Positions 53,074 through 62,835 are shown, numbered from the stretch's first letter. The stretch is 64,000 nucleotides of DNA from Sporosarcina obsidiansis (GCF_009651005.1 NZ_WHVW01000005.1:140394-204393); one strand, 5' to 3'. Translations and numbers: made by a program. The notes: generated from the sequence alone by a model not told the origin.

Positions 53074-53100
53074 TTAGCACTCAATTAGAGTGAGTGCTAA
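53074..53100. promoter_or_regulatory. CIRCE element (HrcA operator) of groESL
   Basis: TTAGCACTC-N9-GAGTGCTAA is a perfect CIRCE inverted repeat, placed between the groES promoter and its ribosome site. It is bound by HrcA and released on heat or misfolded-protein stress. Confidence 0.97.
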
Positions 53101-53115
53101 CACAATTCTTATCAT

Positions 53116-53145
53116 AAAGAATTCCAATTAAAATTGCAAGCAAAA
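53116..53145 (-). promoter_or_regulatory. Sigma-A promoter of groESL
   Basis: On the minus strand TTGCAA, 17 bases, then TATGAT lies just upstream of CIRCE, so the start of transcription falls at or next to the operator. Confidence 0.7.
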
Positions 53146-53224
53146 GCTTTCGACATTTTACTTTTGCCAAACATCTTTTTTCGCGCTAAAATGGTCTTCA
53201 TGTATGGAAGAAAGGTTGTGTACA

Positions 53225-53956
53225 GTGAAAAATTGGGTTGTCGCTCTCGTTCTCTTTATTACGTACGTTCTCATGCAAATTGCCAGTATCTTTCTCGCTC
53301 CTGAGCTTATCTTTTATTTCTCAGGGAAAGGCTTGTCTAAAATGGAAGCCACGTCGCATGGTTTTGCCTGGACGTTGTTCACCGTCAATATCATTGCAGC
53401 GATCATTTTTGTCATCCTCCTGTTAAAAAACAAGAAATACCTACCCGTGTTTAAAGGAAAGCCTGCACATATGGGAAGCGTTATTCTTTGGGGTATCCTT
53501 GGATTCTTCCTAGCAATGGCCGGACAAATCTTAGGTGCTGCGATTGAGTCGATGTTCGGTGTTACAGCTGGCTCTGAAAATACGGAACTGCTCTCTAACA
53601 TCGCGAAGACGGCTCCGATCATCATCCCCTCCATGGTAATTTTCGCGCCCTTCTTAGAAGAGATCGTATTCCGCCGCATTTTATTTGGAGGCTTGTACAC
53701 GAAGACAAATTTCTGGATTGCCGCCCTAGTCAGTGCCATCGTTTTCGCTGCGGTGCATGGCGAATTGCAGCATCTACTCATGTACTTGATGCCAGGTCTC
53801 GCATTTGCATTCGTCTACTATAAAACGAAACGATTGCTTACACCGATCATCGCTCATTTCCTCATGAACAGTTTTGTAACAGTTGTGCAATGGAATGCAG
53901 ATAAATTGCAACAATTACAGGATATGCAACAGAGCATCATTACATTCCTACAATAA
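53225..53956 (+). CDS. CPBP-family intramembrane protease (YdiL-like)
   Basis: This roughly 243-residue CPBP (CAAX/bacteriocin-processing) membrane protein has about seven helices. The metal motifs are EExxxR in 'FLEEIVFRRILFGGLY', a His in 'FAAVHGELQHL', and 'IIAHFLMNSFV'. It corresponds to ydiL, which is next to groES in Bacillus subtilis. The physiological substrate is unknown. GTG 53225 follows GAAAGG at good spacing. The upstream ATG 53204 has no ribosome site. Confidence 0.88.
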   Translation: MKNWVVALVLFITYVLMQIASIFLAPELIFYFSGKGLSKMEATSHGFAWTLFTVNIIAAIIFVILLLKNKKYLPVFKGKPAHMGSVILWGILGFFLAMAGQILGAAIESMFGVTAGSENTELLSNIAKTAPIIIPSMVIFAPFLEEIVFRRILFGGLYTKTNFWIAALVSAIVFAAVHGELQHLLMYLMPGLAFAFVYYKTKRLLTPIIAHFLMNSFVTVVQWNADKLQQLQDMQQSIITFLQ

Positions 53957-54000
53957 AAAATCTCTCCTTTGCACTACACTCAGTGCAAGGAGAGATTTTT
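53957..54000. terminator. Bidirectional terminator between the CPBP and dacB genes
   Basis: AAAAATCTCTCCTTGCAC-type arms are mirrored (CTCTCCTTTGCACT / AGTGCAAGGAGAG) with A-runs on the left and T-runs on the right. It serves the two convergent genes. Confidence 0.85.
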
Positions 54001-55491
54001 TTATTGTGCCGCCATTACCTGTACCATCTTATCAATATCAGGTCGTGCAGTAGTTTTCGCACCTTCTGTCAAAATGCTGAAGATCAACTCTTCGCCGCTC
54101 TTCGTTTTCACATACCCTGACAGTGCATCTGTATGATTCAATGAACCTGTTTTCGCATGAACATTTCCTTTGACTAGTGGACTCGTCAGCCGGTTACGCA
54201 ATGTGCCCCCAAGGAGACGATCGTTCATTCCCGCTACAGGCAAGGAACGTTCAAATGCTGTATACCAAGGCTTCGTTTGTGCTACAAATAGCACCTCTGA
54301 AATTTTCTCGGAAGGAATTTTATTTCGATGTGACATACCCGATGCATCCTCTAAATATATTCCTTTTGTGTCAATGCCTTCTTTCCGCATCGTTTCTCTG
54401 ATTACACGCAAGCCTGCATCCCAGCTACCTTCATTATAAATAGCTCGTCCCATCGATTTCGCTAAAATTTCTGCGTGCGCATTATTGCTCAACTTCATGA
54501 ATGGCATCATCAAATAATACAGTGACATCGATTCGTCCGTTGCGAGTAATTGTGCGTTTGCTGGTGTTTTTGCCCGTGTTACTTTTGCTGATTTACTAAG
54601 ACTAATGCCTTGTTTGGTTAGAGCACGCATGAAAACATCCGCTGTATAGGCGCTTGGATTTGAAACTGTCACCCATTGGCGTTTGCCGTTCGAGTTGACA
54701 GGAACATTGCCTGATACGACGATTGTATTCGTTCCATATTGGCGGGTCATGCTCACCGTGTTCGGCTTCCCTTTTGGTACCGTACGTGTACGGTTGACAA
54801 CTTTGACGATGTTCGTGTGTGGTGTCAATGTAACTGCAGCGGGTTTACCGTTTTTTGTCGGTTTTGCTTGGACGATCGTCGTACCTGCATCGTAATCTTC
54901 ATTCGGCGACAATGTTAATGCAGAGATTTGTGCTGCATAATAATGTGATTCATCTGATTTATAGATTCCTGGCGATAAACGTTTCGTATCAAACCATGTA
55001 TCATCCGCCACGATATGTCCAGTGATGGATTTAATACCCGATTGACGAATTTCCTTCGCTAGACGCTGTAAATCCTTTTCCATAAGGGTCGGATCGCCTG
55101 TCCCACGCAAATAAAGATTGCCGTTCAGGACACCATTTTTCACCGTGCCATTGGTCAGCACATCTGTCTTGAATGTGAAATCTTCCCCTAGCACTTCTAG
55201 AGCTGTTGTCGCAGTCAATACTTTGACATTGGAGGCCGGTGTCACGCCTTGATCTGCTCGATATTGATACACAACCTTATTCGAATCTGCTTCTCGCACC
55301 ACCACACTACTTTTCGTTCCGCGCATGCGTTGGCTAGTGATCACTTGATTGATTCCTGTTTCTAATCCTTTATACGATTGCTCTGCAGCAGCCGCTTGAT
55401 CTCCTGCTATAGGAGTATAGATACTCGCAATGACCAAAACTACACCCAATAACCATTTACTCAATCGATGTTGAGTCTTTTTTCTATTCAC
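54001..55491 (-). CDS. dacB: D-alanyl-D-alanine carboxypeptidase/endopeptidase (PBP4 type, peptidase S13)
   Basis: This 496-residue secreted penicillin-binding protein has a signal peptide to about residue 37, the active-site SxxK in 'GVTPASNVKVLTATTAL', SNN in 'FMKLSNNAHAEILAKS', and KTG in 'VHAKTGSLNHTD'. It trims or cleaves cross-linked peptidoglycan outside the cell. It interrupts the gene order shared with Bacillus subtilis (between ydiL and tatC), so it is a lineage-specific insertion. The start is GTG with AGGAGG 12 bases upstream. Confidence 0.9.
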   Translation of the reverse strand: MNRKKTQHRLSKWLLGVVLVIASIYTPIAGDQAAAAEQSYKGLETGINQVITSQRMRGTKSSVVVREADSNKVVYQYRADQGVTPASNVKVLTATTALEVLGEDFTFKTDVLTNGTVKNGVLNGNLYLRGTGDPTLMEKDLQRLAKEIRQSGIKSITGHIVADDTWFDTKRLSPGIYKSDESHYYAAQISALTLSPNEDYDAGTTIVQAKPTKNGKPAAVTLTPHTNIVKVVNRTRTVPKGKPNTVSMTRQYGTNTIVVSGNVPVNSNGKRQWVTVSNPSAYTADVFMRALTKQGISLSKSAKVTRAKTPANAQLLATDESMSLYYLMMPFMKLSNNAHAEILAKSMGRAIYNEGSWDAGLRVIRETMRKEGIDTKGIYLEDASGMSHRNKIPSEKISEVLFVAQTKPWYTAFERSLPVAGMNDRLLGGTLRNRLTSPLVKGNVHAKTGSLNHTDALSGYVKTKSGEELIFSILTEGAKTTARPDIDKMVQVMAAQ

Positions 55492-55584
55492 GTAAACTCA
55501 TTTCCTCCTAATCTCGTTGTCATCGCTAGTTTACCATACGTCCTACTCCAAAAATACCCTATTCCATATATTATAACGGAAACG

Positions 55585-55622
55585 TAAAAAAGTCCCCCTG
55601 CTTAGGCAAGAGGACTTACAAT
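55585..55622 (-). terminator. Terminator of the tatA-tatC unit
   Basis: On the minus strand AAGTCCTCTTGC pairs with GCAGGGGGACTT (12 pairs including wobbles) and is followed by TTTTAC. It lies just after tatC. Confidence 0.8.
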
Positions 55623-55625
55623 GGA

Positions 55626-56429
55626 TTATGGTTGATTTGTTTGATTCATCACTTCATCGATTTGACGCTGTTGCTCTGCTTTAGCTTCTTCAAGTTGTCG
55701 CAGACGTTCAGCCTTTTCAAACTTTCTGTATCCTAGGCGAGAAATCACGATACTAATTTCATATAGGATGAATAAAGGAACCGTGACGAACAAATGCGAT
55801 ACAATGTCAGGAGGTGTGATAAAAGCTGCCAATACAAACAGACCAAAGTATGCGTATTTTCGTATCTTTACTAATACTTTAGGCTGCAACACACCCAGAC
55901 GGGATAAAAATAATATCACGATCGGTAGCTGGAAGACAAAACCGAACGGCAATAGAATCGAGAACAGAAATGAAAAGTATTCATTGATACCAATAGTTTG
56001 CTCAATATTCAGTTGATCAGACAAGTTGATCATAAATTTCATAATGTATGGCAGTAATACGAAATACGAAAAACTGATCCCTGCTAAAAACATGATAAAC
56101 GCAAAGGGAATATATGACAGCGTGACTTTTCGTTCCAAATCACGCAAACCAGGCGAAATGAACGCCCAAAACTGGTACATAATGACTGGTGAAATGATAA
56201 TGATCGCCAGGAAGATGATCACCTTCAAATAAATGACGACCGGATCCACGACATTAAAGGCATTTAACACAACTTCTTCTGCCGGGGTGTCATATTGGAT
56301 AAAGTGAATGAGGGGCTTCGCAAAAAAGAAGCTCCCAATCACACCAACAATAAAGAAAACGACGATTACCATCAGCCGTTTTCGAATCTCGTCTATATGT
56401 TCAATGATCGTTAAGTTTTTATCTACCAT
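55626..56429 (-). CDS. tatC: Twin-arginine translocase subunit TatC
   Basis: This 267-residue, six-helix membrane protein begins 'LTIIEHIDEIRKRLMVI' with the conserved HxxELRxR-type motif and contains 'FWAFISPGLRDLERK' and 'FGLFVLAAFITPPDIVSHLF'. It binds the twin-arginine signal and, with TatA, exports folded proteins. It corresponds to tatCy. It has an unusually long charged C-terminal tail rich in Gln and Glu. It follows tatA by 17 bases. Confidence 0.95.
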   Translation of the reverse strand: MVDKNLTIIEHIDEIRKRLMVIVVFFIVGVIGSFFFAKPLIHFIQYDTPAEEVVLNAFNVVDPVVIYLKVIIFLAIIIISPVIMYQFWAFISPGLRDLERKVTLSYIPFAFIMFLAGISFSYFVLLPYIMKFMINLSDQLNIEQTIGINEYFSFLFSILLPFGFVFQLPIVILFLSRLGVLQPKVLVKIRKYAYFGLFVLAAFITPPDIVSHLFVTVPLFILYEISIVISRLGYRKFEKAERLRQLEEAKAEQQRQIDEVMNQTNQP

Positions 56430-56446
56430 GAGACTAACACCCTAAC

Positions 56447-56635
56447 TTACTTCACTTCGTCTTTCTTATCTTCAACTTTTTTTACCTCGTCGTCATCCGC
56501 AAGACCTTTCGTTGCGTTTTTGAACTCACGCAATGAAGAACCGAACGCTTTGCCGATTTCAGGTAACTTCTTAGGACCAAATATAAGCAATGCGATAACC
56601 GCAATAATTAACAAACTTCCTACGCCTGGAGCCAT
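56447..56635 (-). CDS. tatA: Sec-independent translocase protein TatA
   Basis: This roughly 62-residue protein has one N-terminal membrane helix ('[33 protein letters not shown]'), with the FGPKKLPE hinge and an amphipathic helix, then a charged tail. It forms the pore with TatC. ATG 56635 is favoured by GGAGGTGACCGAA. The GTG at 56644 is part of that ribosome site. It corresponds to tatAy. Confidence 0.95.
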   Translation of the reverse strand: MAPGVGSLLIIAVIALLIFGPKKLPEIGKAFGSSLREFKNATKGLADDDEVKKVEDKKDEVK

Positions 56636-56698
56636 TTCGGTCACCTCCTCATAATATGTCTATTTTACACGAAAACCCGCGAATTAGCTATTCCAAGG

Positions 56699-57346
56699 TC
56701 AGCTCATTTGTGAACCTTTTACGTCATTTTTAATGAGATAAATCAATGTCTGTAACTCGCTAGATAAGTCGATGCTTTGGATGCGGATCGTATCAGGCAC
56801 AGCTAAGCGTTCAGGCGTGAAATTTAATATTCCTTTCACTCCGGTCTGTGCTAGTCTGTCCGTCAGTTCCTGCGCCACTCTCTTTGGCACCGTTAAAATC
56901 ACCATTTCAATCCCCAGCTCTTGGATTTTTTCTTCTAGTCGGTCGGGTGGATAGATCGGGATATTATTTCTTTCTTCTCCGTCATATGGCGCTTTCGGAT
57001 CAAATGCCACCACAATTTTCGTATTGTGAATTTTTTGGAAATTGTACTTCAGGAATGCATTTCCCAGACTCCCTACTCCAATCAATGCGACATTGGTTTC
57101 TTCATCTTGATCCAGTGTTTCGCGGAAAAACTGCAATAAGGAATCGACATCATAGCCATATCCTTTTCGTCCGAGTGCACCAAAGTGTGAAAAATCCCGA
57201 CGAATCGTCGCAGCATCGATTTTCATCGCTTCGCTCAATTCACTAGAAGATATCCGTTGTACACCTGCATCTGCATAATTTCGTAAAAATCTATAATATA
57301 AAGGCAATCGTTTCGTCGTTGCCTGCGGAATTCTAGGTTTACCCAC
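56699..57346 (-). CDS. rex: Redox-sensing repressor Rex
   Basis: This 215-residue Rex has an N-terminal winged helix ('[16 protein letters not shown]', '[26 protein letters not shown]') and an NADH-binding Rossmann domain with '[17 protein letters not shown]'. It senses the NADH/NAD+ ratio and represses fermentation and respiratory genes. Its place between ydiF and tatA matches Bacillus subtilis. No anomaly is visible. Confidence 0.96.
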   Translation of the reverse strand: MGKPRIPQATTKRLPLYYRFLRNYADAGVQRISSSELSEAMKIDAATIRRDFSHFGALGRKGYGYDVDSLLQFFRETLDQDEETNVALIGVGSLGNAFLKYNFQKIHNTKIVVAFDPKAPYDGEERNNIPIYPPDRLEEKIQELGIEMVILTVPKRVAQELTDRLAQTGVKGILNFTPERLAVPDTIRIQSIDLSSELQTLIYLIKNDVKGSQMS

Positions 57347-57515
57347 AGCTTTCCCCTACCCCCATGTATTGCTCAAAGACATCCTTCGTCTCTTCTTCAA
57401 GTGAAACGAAGATAGAGCCGCTTTTATCGTACAGGAGAACGTGGCGGTTGTAAAGCCGATTATTGCATGGCGTTGCGGATTCCATTAAACTTAGAAGTGA
57501 ATAGAGGTGTGGAGC

Positions 57516-59441
57516 TTGATTATTTTACAAGTGAATGGACTGACCAAGTCTTTTTCAGGCACGGATCTACTAGAAAATGTCCGTCTCGAAGTACAACATC
57601 GTGACCGCGTAGCACTAGTCGGACGAAATGGTGCCGGAAAATCGACATTATTAAAAATAATAGCAGGCGAATTAACAGCTGATCATGGGGATATCATAAT
57701 CCCAAAAGATGTACGTGTCGGCTATTTGGAACAACATAGCGGAATGGATTCGAATTTGACGATTTGGGATGAAGTAATGACAGTATTTGCACCGCTTCGA
57801 CAAATGGAAGAACGTTTGCGGACGCTAGAACACCAAATGGCAGAGCCGTCTGTCTATGAAGATACGGACCGTTATGAGCGGGTCATGAAAGAATATGATG
57901 AACTACAGATCACATTTAAAGAGGCCGGTGGGTATCAGTTTGAAGCTGATGCACGTTCTGTCCTTCACGGTATGCGGTTTTATCCCGAAGATTTTGAGAA
58001 GCCTGTCCATCTTTTATCGGGCGGACAAAAGACCCGCCTGGCGCTTGCGAGGATGCTGTTGAGCAAGCCGGACTTATTAATATTGGATGAACCAACGAAC
58101 CATTTGGATATTGAGACGCTGAATTGGCTGGAGCGATACTTGTCCGCTTATGAAGGAGCGATTTTGATTGTTTCACATGATCGTTATTTTCTTGATAAGG
58201 TCGTGACCACAGTCTATGAAGTATCTCGACGAAAAGTGACAAAGTTCAGCGGAAATTACAGTGCCTACTTAGATGAGAAAGCAAAGAATTATGAACGCGA
58301 TCAGAAGCTGTTCGAGCAGCAGCAGGATGAACGAGCTAAGCTGGAAGAATTCATTCAAAAGAATATTGCGCGAGCCTCAACTTCCAAAATGGCGAAAAGT
58401 CGACGAAAACAGCTCGAACGTAGGGATTGGATGGAGTCTCCTGAAGGCGACGAAAAGTCCGCCAATTTTTCATTGTCATTGGACAGACCGAGCGGCAATG
58501 ACGTTCTCTCACTCGATGATGTAGCAATCGGTTATGGATCAAAGCCTGTATCCGAACATATTTCCGTGCGTGTCTACAAAGGAGATCGGGTCGCTTTTGT
58601 CGGGCCGAATGGCGTTGGAAAGTCTACGTTATTGAAAACTATTGTCAAACGCAATGAGCTGATGGGTGGTGACATTCGCTACGGCACCAATGTACAATTT
58701 GGTTACTACGATCAGAATCAGGCGACGTTGATCGGAACAGGTACGGTACTGCAAGAAATTTGGGATAACTGGCCGCTGATGAATGAAAAGGATATCCGCT
58801 CGTTGCTCGGACGCTTTCTATTTACGGGTGATGATATTGAAAAGCTTGTGACATCGCTATCGGGCGGAGAAAAAGCACGACTTTCATTGGCCCAACTCAT
58901 GCTGGAAAAGTCCAATACGCTTATTTTAGATGAGCCGACAAACCATTTAGATCTTGATAGCAAAGAAATTCTTGAAAATGCATTGGATGACTTCCCCGGC
59001 ACGATTCTTTTCGTTTCCCATGACCGCTACTTTATCAACCGGCTAGCTACGAAAGTCATCGAACTGAGTGAACAAGGTGCAGTTGAATACTTAGGTGACT
59101 ACGATTACTATATCGAAAAGAAAACCGAATTAGCCGAAATCGCAGCTGCGAACAAGGTAGAACAGCGCACGAAGGAACCTATTGTGAAAAAAGAAATAGC
59201 TAGCAAAGAGTTGCAGCGCCAAGAACGCCGGTTGACGAGAGCCATTGCGGAAATCGAAGATAAGCTAGAAACGTTCGATGAAGAAATTAGGGAACTGCAA
59301 GCTCAGCTATTGGATCCTGAGCTTGCCAATGATCATATACAATTGATGGACATTCAACAACGAATCGATGCGCTACAAGTAACACACGATCAACAATCTG
59401 AAGAATGGCTATTGCTACAGGACGAGTTGGAGAATCTTTGA
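57516..59441 (+). CDS. ydiF: ABC-F family ATPase YdiF
   Basis: This 641-residue ABC-F protein has two ATPase domains (Walker A 'GRNGAGKSTLLKII' near 35 and 'GPNGVGKSTLLKTI' near 360; signatures 'LLSGGQKTRLALARM' and 'SLSGGEKARLSLAQLM'), a linker with 'EEFIQKNIARASTSKMAKSRRKQLERRDW', and a C-terminal coiled coil (about 555-641). It lacks membrane helices, so it acts on ribosomes rather than in transport. TTG 57516 has AGAGGTG correctly placed. It corresponds to ydiF. Confidence 0.95.
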   Translation: MIILQVNGLTKSFSGTDLLENVRLEVQHRDRVALVGRNGAGKSTLLKIIAGELTADHGDIIIPKDVRVGYLEQHSGMDSNLTIWDEVMTVFAPLRQMEERLRTLEHQMAEPSVYEDTDRYERVMKEYDELQITFKEAGGYQFEADARSVLHGMRFYPEDFEKPVHLLSGGQKTRLALARMLLSKPDLLILDEPTNHLDIETLNWLERYLSAYEGAILIVSHDRYFLDKVVTTVYEVSRRKVTKFSGNYSAYLDEKAKNYERDQKLFEQQQDERAKLEEFIQKNIARASTSKMAKSRRKQLERRDWMESPEGDEKSANFSLSLDRPSGNDVLSLDDVAIGYGSKPVSEHISVRVYKGDRVAFVGPNGVGKSTLLKTIVKRNELMGGDIRYGTNVQFGYYDQNQATLIGTGTVLQEIWDNWPLMNEKDIRSLLGRFLFTGDDIEKLVTSLSGGEKARLSLAQLMLEKSNTLILDEPTNHLDLDSKEILENALDDFPGTILFVSHDRYFINRLATKVIELSEQGAVEYLGDYDYYIEKKTELAEIAAANKVEQRTKEPIVKKEIASKELQRQERRLTRAIAEIEDKLETFDEEIRELQAQLLDPELANDHIQLMDIQQRIDALQVTHDQQSEEWLLLQDELENL

Positions 59442-59446
59442 AGTAG

Positions 59447-59477
59447 AACGGACTTTCATTGGAAGGTCCGTTTTTTA
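59447..59477 (+). terminator. Terminator of ydiF
   Basis: ACGGACTTTC pairs with GGAAGGTCCGT and is followed by TTTTTTA directly after the ydiF stop codon. Confidence 0.8.
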
Positions 59478-59596
59478 CGGTCAATCTTTAAGTGTATGAC
59501 AAAACCCAATTGCTCATTTCATTCGTCATACGCAATCCGTCAAAAGTTCCTATGAGTCGCAATTCATATAGCAGCCACTTGCAAAATCTACTTTAT

Positions 59597-59756
59597 TTCT
59601 CCACAATCTTTTCCACAGTAGAAATGCTGTTTTAAACACATATGAACATAGTTATGAACATTATCCACAGTTTTCTTGTGAAGTATCCACAAAGTTATCC
59701 AAAACCGTCACTGATATCATTCACAACTTTAATAACTTACCCACATTTAATCCACA
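59597..59756 (+). promoter_or_regulatory. DnaA-box cluster between ydiF and tsaD
   Basis: At least seven DnaA-box-like 9-mers read in the same direction within 160 bases: TTCTCCACA (59597), TTTTCCACA (59609), the perfect TTATCCACA (59661), GTATCCACA (59683), TTATCCAAA (59695), TTACCCACA (59737) and TAATCCACA (59748). There is no dnaA or dnaN nearby, so it is not the origin. It is probably a DnaA-titrating cluster of the kind known in Bacillus subtilis, including one near the gcp (tsaD) gene as I recall. The rest of the 418-base spacer holds the two terminators. Confidence 0.8.
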
Positions 59757-59804
59757 AATTGTGCATAAGTACGAATGTTCTCTATTGACAAATTAGATCA
59801 AACA

Positions 59805-59855
59805 CAATAAAAAAACACGAATTTTGCTGAATTTTAGCAAATCGTGTTTTTTTAT
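59805..59855. terminator. Terminator of the tsaE-tsaB-rimI-tsaD unit
   Basis: AACACGAATTTTGCT and AGCAAATCGTGTT arms form a long stem with A-runs on the left and T-runs on the right. It ends the leftward transcript and could work both ways. Confidence 0.8.
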
Positions 59856-59859
59856 TAGA

Positions 59860-60879
59860 TTAATTCCAAGAATTCAACGGCATGCCTGGACGTCCATTCA
59901 TCGTTGAATCGCTACGCACACCACTTTTCCACATCTCATACCCTGCTGCAGCAATCATGGCCGCATTATCTGTGCATAACGTAATAGGCGGAACATAAAA
60001 AGGAATGCCTTCGGTTTGCAGTGCTGTAGACAATGTATTTCGCAAACCTTGATTGGCAGCGACTCCTCCTGCCGCAATTACTTGTTTCACTCTATATTCT
60101 TTTGCAGCTTTCACGGTCTTCACTGTCAGTACATCTATCACACTTTGTTGAAAACCAGCGGCAACTTGCTGAGGATCTATGTTCCCGCCTTTTTGCTCGA
60201 TATTATGCTTGTAATTGATGACTGCTGATTTCAACCCACTAAAACTGAAATCATACGAATCCGCTTCCAACCATGCACGTGGAAACTCGATGCTCTGCTC
60301 ACTTGCGTTAGCCAGACGATCTACTTGCGGTCCACCAGGATAAGGCAGTCCAAGCACACGTGCTACTTTATCGTACGCTTCGCCTGCTGCATCATCACGT
60401 GTTTCCCCAATCAGCTCGAAGGAACCATGTGACTTCATCACAACGAGTTCTGTATGACCACCTGATACAATCAATGCCAGTAAAGGAAACTTCATTGGAT
60501 GAACTAGTTGATTAGCGTATACATGGCCTGCAATATGGTGTACTCCGATCAGCGGCAATTGATTAGCAAATGCAAATGCCTTCGCTGCGTTGATCCCAAT
60601 TAATAAAGCACCTACTAATCCTGGACCTTCTGTCACCGCAACTGCTTCCAAATCACTTGGCACAAGTTTCGCCTCTTGTAACGCTTCTTCAATGACGAGT
60701 GTAATTTGCTCTACATGTAATCGAGATGCAATTTCCGGTACGACACCACCGAATAGTTTTTGCTGCTGAATTTGTGAAGAAACAATAGAAGACACAATTT
60801 CCGTTCCATTTTTTACGACAGAAGCTGCTGTTTCATCACAACTCGTTTCAATTCCTAAAATATAATGATCTTTATTCAT
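59860..60879 (-). CDS. tsaD: tRNA t6A37 threonylcarbamoyltransferase TsaD
   Basis: This 339-residue protein of the ASKHA fold has '[16 protein letters not shown]', the metal-binding '[12 protein letters not shown]' and 'GGHTELV', and '[16 protein letters not shown]' near the end. It transfers the threonylcarbamoyl group to A37 of ANN-decoding tRNAs together with TsaB and TsaE. ATG 60879 follows GTGGGTGG and overlaps the rimI stop. It is the last gene of the t6A unit. Confidence 0.97.
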   Translation of the reverse strand: MNKDHYILGIETSCDETAASVVKNGTEIVSSIVSSQIQQQKLFGGVVPEIASRLHVEQITLVIEEALQEAKLVPSDLEAVAVTEGPGLVGALLIGINAAKAFAFANQLPLIGVHHIAGHVYANQLVHPMKFPLLALIVSGGHTELVVMKSHGSFELIGETRDDAAGEAYDKVARVLGLPYPGGPQVDRLANASEQSIEFPRAWLEADSYDFSFSGLKSAVINYKHNIEQKGGNIDPQQVAAGFQQSVIDVLTVKTVKAAKEYRVKQVIAAGGVAANQGLRNTLSTALQTEGIPFYVPPITLCTDNAAMIAAAGYEMWKSGVRSDSTMNGRPGMPLNSWN

Positions 60880-61328
60880 TCGAATTCCACCCACATGACG
60901 AGTCCATCTTCATGGTCGTCCTGATAATAGTTTTTCCTAATGCCGCCTTCTTGAAAACCTAATTTACGATACAAACTCCGCGCTGGTTCATTGCTGACTC
61001 GTACTTCCAACGTCATCGTCTTGACTTCATTGAGCCGACACAGCTCCATCGCCTGTCGCATCAAGGCCTCACCATACCCTTTGCCACGAAGTGACGTCCT
61101 TACCGCCACATTCGTAATATGGCATTCATCCAAAACGATCCACATACCGCAATGACCAATTATGTCTCCATCCAGTTCCGCTACGATATAATGGGAATAC
61201 GCATTTCCCGAAAGTTCATGCTCAAAAATCTCTTCTGTCCACGGCGTGGCAAACGCTTCACGCTCTAAATCAGCTACCGAGGCAATATCCGCTAACGTCA
61301 TTTTCCGAAAGATTACATCGTTACTCAT
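60876..61328 (-). CDS. rimI: Ribosomal protein S18 alanine N-acetyltransferase
   Basis: This 150-residue GNAT-fold acetyltransferase has the acetyl-CoA loop '[14 protein letters not shown]' and '[21 protein letters not shown]', typical of RimI. It acetylates the N-terminal alanine of S18. It is encoded between tsaB and tsaD with overlaps on both sides, as in Bacillus subtilis (ydiD). Confidence 0.93.
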   Translation of the reverse strand: MSNDVIFRKMTLADIASVADLEREAFATPWTEEIFEHELSGNAYSHYIVAELDGDIIGHCGMWIVLDECHITNVAVRTSLRGKGYGEALMRQAMELCRLNEVKTMTLEVRVSNEPARSLYRKLGFQEGGIRKNYYQDDHEDGLVMWVEFE

Positions 61329-62022
61329 GGGAAGACTCCTTTTTCACCAAGTTGGCTTCCGCTTCGGTGATTCGCTTATATTGCGGAGTAAAAGAGTGTA
61401 CCGTTTCTGCCGGCTCAGACTTATTGGCCAATAAAATAGCAGAGGAAGCACGTGGAACATTCATAGCAAGTGATGCGAAACGTACCCGGTCTCCAAGCTG
61501 CTCGCGAATAACATGCTCATGTAGTTTCACGTCTTCACCAATAAATAACACGGGTTCTGCTAACTTCGCAAGTTTTGTTAAAAGCTCCGTAAGTGCACAA
61601 TGCTGATCTTCCATCACACACTCAAGCTCTTCTCCTTCAGCACGATAGACTGCGGTATACACATTAGACCTTCTAGCGTCAATCAATGGACAAATGAGAC
61701 CGTGGAAAAGTTGGCCGTTCATTGCCAACGACTTTAGACTGGAAACGCCATATAGAGGCTTGTCTAACGTCCATGCAAGTGTTTTCGCAATCGTTACTCC
61801 AATGCGCACTCCGGTATAAGATCCAGGACCTTCAGAAACAGCAATTGCATCGATTTCTGAAGGTGTTATAGACGCTTTCCTACACACTTCTTCTACAGCC
61901 GGCATCGCACGCAAGGAGTGGTTTATTTTCATCATGCTCAATTCTTCAATCAATAACACCCCATCTTTGACGATTGCTACCGATAGAGGGGAGTTTGCTG
62001 TATCAATACCTAACCATATCAT
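61321..62022 (-). CDS. tsaB: tRNA t6A biosynthesis dimerisation protein TsaB
   Basis: This 233-residue TsaB starts '[18 protein letters not shown]' and has 'IAVSEGPGSYTGVRIGVTIAKTLAW'. It is a catalytically inactive relative of TsaD that scaffolds the TsaB-TsaD-TsaE complex. It overlaps both neighbours by a few bases. GAGGAG precedes the ATG. Confidence 0.95.
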   Translation of the reverse strand: MIWLGIDTANSPLSVAIVKDGVLLIEELSMMKINHSLRAMPAVEEVCRKASITPSEIDAIAVSEGPGSYTGVRIGVTIAKTLAWTLDKPLYGVSSLKSLAMNGQLFHGLICPLIDARRSNVYTAVYRAEGEELECVMEDQHCALTELLTKLAKLAEPVLFIGEDVKLHEHVIREQLGDRVRFASLAMNVPRASSAILLANKSEPAETVHSFTPQYKRITEAEANLVKKESSHE

Positions 62023-62474
62023 GTAAAAATCTCCTCACAAATCTGTGTAAATCGTTCACCTTTTGGCGTAAGTTCAACCGTACGAGTATGTGGTCCTATG
62101 TGGCGAATGACAATCTCTAAACGATGTTCTGGCAACTCTTCTTCAATAAATTGCGCCCATTCAATAATAGAGATAGCGTCTCCATAAAATAACTCGTCCC
62201 ACCCTAAGTCTTCATCACTATTAGCTAAACGATACACATCTAGATGATTAAGGGGATAATTCCCTTCATACTGCTTAATAATCGTAAAAGTAGGACTGCT
62301 GACAGTTCGAGTAACACCGATAGATTTCGCAAGTGCTTTCGCAAAAGTTGTTTTTCCAGCACCTAGATCACCTTCAAGTGTTAACACGTCGGGTGGTTGT
62401 AAGTAACTACCAATGGCAGCAGCCAACTTTTCCATCTCTTCTATAGATCCAATTTCCTTCTTCCACACAGCCAA
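62019..62474 (-). CDS. tsaE: tRNA t6A biosynthesis ATPase TsaE
   Basis: This 151-residue P-loop protein has Walker A '[17 protein letters not shown]' (about residues 34-50) and '[11 protein letters not shown]', 'HLDVYRL', as in TsaE/YjeE. It drives turnover of the t6A complex. The start is a TTG at 62474 or a GTG at 62468. The GTG has better spacing from AAGGG. It is the first gene of the unit. Confidence 0.95.
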   Translation of the reverse strand: MAVWKKEIGSIEEMEKLAAAIGSYLQPPDVLTLEGDLGAGKTTFAKALAKSIGVTRTVSSPTFTIIKQYEGNYPLNHLDVYRLANSDEDLGWDELFYGDAISIIEWAQFIEEELPEHRLEIVIRHIGPHTRTVELTPKGERFTQICEEIFT

Positions 62475-62565
62475 CGCACCCTTCTCTTCTGATCATATTA
62501 CTAGTGTACAGAAAAACTAAGCAAAACAAAAGCCAAGACGACAGAAGTCGACTTGTAAGAAATAA

Positions 62566-62599
62566 AAAACGATTTCACCAGATAGGTGAAATCGTTTGG
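62566..62599 (-). terminator. Terminator of the rRNA/tRNA operon
   Basis: AAACGATTTCACC and GGTGAAATCGTTT are perfect 13-bp arms around AGATA/TATCT. On the minus strand TTTTTTATTTC follows. It lies just past the tRNA gene. Confidence 0.9.
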
Positions 62600-62611
62600 A
62601 ATGTAAAATTA

Positions 62612-62687
62612 TGGCGGTCCCGACGGGAATCGAACCCGCGATCTCCTGCGTGACAGGCAGGCATGTTAACCGCTACACCACGGGACC
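62612..62687 (-). tRNA. tRNA-Asp (anticodon GTC)
   Basis: On the minus strand the 76 bases start GGTCCCGTGGTGTAGCGG, with an anticodon stem CCTGC-CTGTCAC-GCAGG giving anticodon GTC, T-loop GGTTCGATTCC, an acceptor strand CGGGACC, discriminator G and encoded CCA. All arms pair. It is the last gene after 5S in the rRNA operon. Confidence 0.97.
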
Positions 62688-62719
62688 ATTAAGAGTAATA
62701 ATCTATAAAAAAACAAACA

Positions 62720-62835
62720 GCCTGGCAACGTCTTACTCTCACAGGGGGAAGCCCCCTACTACCATCAGCGCTGAAGAGCTTAACTTCCGTGTTCGGTATG
62801 GGAACGGGTGTGACCTCTTCGCCATCATTACCAGA
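62720..62835 (-). rRNA. rrf: 5S ribosomal RNA
   Basis: On the minus strand about 116 bases begin near TCTGGTAATGATGGCG and contain CACACCCGTTCCCATACC, GAACACGGAAGTTAAGC and the closing GTAAGACGTTGCCAGGC, all characteristic of 5S. Its ends are set by the pairing of the terminal helix and may be off by a base or two. Confidence 0.95.

Noticed and set aside
59597..59756. Chromosomal origin oriC
   Set aside because: No dnaA, dnaN or DUE-like AT stretch lies beside it, and the surrounding genes are the t6A and ydiF genes.
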